Origin: Bacteroidota bacterium
GTDB taxonomy: Bacteria; Bacteroidota; Bacteroidia; Cytophagales; Cyclobacteriaceae
Assembly: GCA_018266435.1 (NCBI GenBank)
Contig: JAFEAL010000021.1
Span: forward strand, 1-64,000
Reading direction: 5' to 3'
Length of the DNA stretch: 64,000 bases
Under the pieces are notes generated by a model. It did not search any database and was not told the DNA's origin. It was given only the letters and a program-made list of their open reading frames with translations. Below, piece after piece: positions 62,326 to 64,000 of this stretch. The position numbers were made by a program, and so were the translations under genes. Positions within the stretch are counted from its first letter, which is position 1; every line of letters begins with the position of its first letter.

Positions 62326-63645
62326 TTATTTCGTATTTATAACTTCTGTCCCTACTTTAAAATTTAATAGCTCCATGGCTTCAAAATAATCTTGCTCTAG
62401 GTTGAATGAGGACAGTTTAGTATCGCGATAGGTCTCGAAAAAATCAATGAACTCGATTAACCCAATCACCCTGCGCTGAAAGTTGATGAGCAGTTTTTTG
62501 AAGTAGATGTCAAACTTGCCGATGAAGGGGCGGTCAAAACTTTCGTATGCATTTTTGCTGTTATGCAGTTCGTTAAAAGCTGCCACCACTTCGTTGCTTA
62601 CCTGGTTTTGAAAATTATTGTAAGAAGATTGTTGTGAATTAAGCGCTTCTTTGGCACTGCGAATGTTCCCTTGGTTGCGGTTGAGCAACGGTAATTCCAT
62701 GCGCAGCCCCAACCCGATGTAGTCAATAATGTAATTAGAGTACCGGGTGTAATTGATGGTAACATCGGCATCGGGCACGGCCATGGATTTTTGCAACCGC
62801 ACGTTCATTTCGGCTGCGCGAAACTGGCCCTCCATCGCTTTCAGGTCTGAGCGTTTTTCCTGGGCCATTTCCAGCAGTGGATCCACCAGTTGTGGTATTT
62901 GCCGCGAGTAAATTGAGGTATCGCGAATGGCCACCAGGTAAACATTGGGTTTCACCCCGAGTAAATTTTTTACCTCGGCCTGCGTATCGGTCGATTGTTT
63001 TAAAAAATCACGCTTCATCATTTGCAATGAAAACTCAAGGGCTTGCAGACGGATCAGATCCTTTTCAGCAAAATTTCCTTTCAGCAATTGTTCTTGTGTA
63101 ATATTAATCAGGCGCTCGGCAGCCATGATTTCATCGTTGAGCAGTTGCACGGATTGCTGAAATTGGATAAGCAAAGAAAAATCACTGCGCAAGGCAAATT
63201 TCAGGCTGCGCAAGGCATCGTAAAAAACAAACTCGGCAATTTCGGCATTGATTCGGTTAAGCTTTACCAGGTTGCTGCGCTTGCCGGCCGTTTTAATGAC
63301 CTGATCGATTGATCCGATGGTTTCATTTCCGGCATAATTTCCGTTGGCAGTAACTTCGTTACTTGGGTAGTATGCAAAAAACCTTCTAGTCTGGCCATTG
63401 TAGGGATTGGTTTCAAAGTACATGGTTGGGTTATCCCATAACTTGGCTTGCACAACCTGTGCACGGGCCGCTGAGATATCGTACTTGCGGGCCAGCAAAG
63501 TCAGGTTTTGGCTGATCATGATTTTTTCAGCATCGGCAAGAGTAAGCGTAAGTGTGTCTGGCTTGGTGGTATTGTTGCTCACTTGGGCAGTTGCCCCAGA
63601 TAAATAATGGACTAAACTAACAAACACTAAAAACCTAAAGTGCAT
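62326..63645 (-). CDS. TolC-family outer-membrane efflux protein (CusC/CzcC-like)
   Basis: A 439-residue outer-membrane channel from the ATG at 63645, which precedes the signal peptide (MHFRFLVFVSLVHYLSGATAQ); in-frame codons upstream would spoil it. Two OEP repeat halves form the helical barrel, with typical LTLADAEKIMISQNLTLLARKYDI near the start. It is the first gene of the operon channel-adaptor-pump-regulator-kinase, about 100 bases downstream of an unusual promoter match. Confidence 0.93.
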   Translation of the reverse strand: MHFRFLVFVSLVHYLSGATAQVSNNTTKPDTLTLTLADAEKIMISQNLTLLARKYDISAARAQVVQAKLWDNPTMYFETNPYNGQTRRFFAYYPSNEVTANGNYAGNETIGSIDQVIKTAGKRSNLVKLNRINAEIAEFVFYDALRSLKFALRSDFSLLIQFQQSVQLLNDEIMAAERLINITQEQLLKGNFAEKDLIRLQALEFSLQMMKRDFLKQSTDTQAEVKNLLGVKPNVYLVAIRDTSIYSRQIPQLVDPLLEMAQEKRSDLKAMEGQFRAAEMNVRLQKSMAVPDADVTINYTRYSNYIIDYIGLGLRMELPLLNRNQGNIRSAKEALNSQQSSYNNFQNQVSNEVVAAFNELHNSKNAYESFDRPFIGKFDIYFKKLLINFQRRVIGLIEFIDFFETYRDTKLSSFNLEQDYFEAMELLNFKVGTEVINTK

Positions 63646-63749
63646 TACAAGGCATTTTGATTCAACAATTGATAAAGTCAATTAAATTATGTTATAAAAA
63701 AAATTAAAATAGGATTAGATACACGTTCATTTTAAACGAAGGTTCGGCA

Positions 63750-63778
63750 ATAATAGTATCTTTTAATGAGGTCGTCAA
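63750..63778 (-). promoter_or_regulatory. Putative sigma70-type promoter of the efflux operon
   Basis: On the minus strand TTGACG (63773-63778), 17 bases, then TATTAT (63750-63755): a near-perfect E. coli-style -35/-10 pair, unlike the TAnnTTTG pattern seen elsewhere here. Downstream, CGTT and AACG (63724-63738) form a short inverted repeat that could be a regulator site. The ATG is about 105 bases downstream. Confidence 0.35.
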
Positions 63779-63840
63779 TTTTCTTTTTGAAATCATGCCT
63801 TAGGGTTCACAGCCTGAACGGCCATGCCTCCAAAAGGGTT

Positions 63841-63857
63841 ACAGTTTGTAAAACTGT
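63841..63857 (-). terminator. Hairpin after rpoD
   Basis: Arms ACAGTTT and AAACTGT around GTA, 17 bases downstream of the rpoD stop on the minus strand. The following T-run is short, so termination is plausible rather than certain. A second hairpin (GTTCA/TGAAC) lies at 63805-63819. Confidence 0.5.
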
Positions 63858-63873
63858 CGGAAGAGTTCCTAAC

Positions 63874-64000
63874 TTATAAGTATGACCTCAAAAGTTTACT
63901 GCGTGAATTGTGCCGTAGTCTTCGAGTGGCTTTTTCTTTAATTTGCCTAACACGCTCTCTCGTTAGTGAGAATTTATCACCGATCTCTTCCAAGGTCATG
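63874..64000 (-). CDS. rpoD: RNA polymerase primary sigma factor, 3' end (partial)
   Basis: The last 41 codons of a sigma-70 factor, cut by the window edge. The reading is clear: [20 protein letters not shown] is sigma region 4.2, the helix-turn-helix that contacts the -33/-35 box, followed by [20 protein letters not shown] and a TAA stop at 63874-63876. The ending RSKLLRSYL matches primary sigma factors of this phylum. The 5' part lies beyond the window. Confidence 0.93.
   Translation of the reverse strand, partial: MTLEEIGDKFSLTRERVRQIKEKATRRLRHNSRSKLLRSYL

Noticed and set aside
1-64000. tRNA, rRNA, CRISPR or insertion sequences
   Set aside because: No cloverleaf, spaced repeats, transposase frames or terminal inverted repeats were found by reading.

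Overview
The window is chromosomal DNA of a Bacteroidota bacterium, most likely of the order Cytophagales. This is inferred from SusC/SusD pairs, TonB/ExbD duplications, a gingipain-type protease with a type IX secretion tail, weak Shine-Dalgarno sites and several promoters matching TTG-N19-21-TAnnTTTG. No rRNA, tRNA, CRISPR array, insertion sequence or prophage was seen. The only mobility gene is a tyrosine recombinase at the left edge, next to an unexplained GC-rich structured element.

Layout. 0.1-3.2 kb: recombinase, superoxide dismutase and a GAPDH-family protein that keeps the catalytic Cys but has Gln in place of the catalytic His. 3.3-10.1 kb: minus-strand housekeeping genes (small barrel protein, Asp-box repeat protein, uvrB, aroE) and a phosphosulfolactate synthase coupled to a TPR protein. 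10.2-16.1 kb: exopolysaccharide operon (glycosyltransferase, Wza-like, Wzc-like, CpsB-like, epimerase). 16.3-17.5 kb: hflX. 17.5-27.6 kb: cell-envelope energy module with a TonB-dependent receptor carrying an extra C-terminal domain, two separate ExbB/ExbD motors, TonB, a PstS-like lipoprotein and a TPR protein. 27.8-28.4 kb: DedA.

28.4-50.5 kb is the most interesting region: a plus-strand locus apparently built for alpha-glucosides. A double LacI-type operator overlaps the putative promoter of a SusC/SusD pair. Then follow two tandem 1103-residue FG-GAP/UnbV lipoproteins, one reverse-strand membrane-anchored SRPBCC/effector-binding protein, a secreted GH65 enzyme with hydrolase-type catalytic residues, a vanadium-haloperoxidase-like lipoprotein, a PfkB-type kinase, beta-phosphoglucomutase, a cytoplasmic GH65 maltose-type phosphorylase and a secreted esterase with two complete catalytic triads. 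The inferred flow is capture at the surface, TonB-driven import, partial periplasmic hydrolysis, then cytoplasmic phosphorolysis to beta-glucose-1-phosphate and glucose-6-phosphate. The roles of the haloperoxidase, the UnbV proteins and the kinase are not explained by ordinary maltose use.

50.6-64 kb: a large C25 protease with a C-terminal sorting domain, a His-rich SlyD-type isomerase converging on it, a heavy-metal efflux operon (TolC-type protein, adaptor, CzcA-type pump, response regulator, histidine kinase) and the 3' end of rpoD cut by the window edge.
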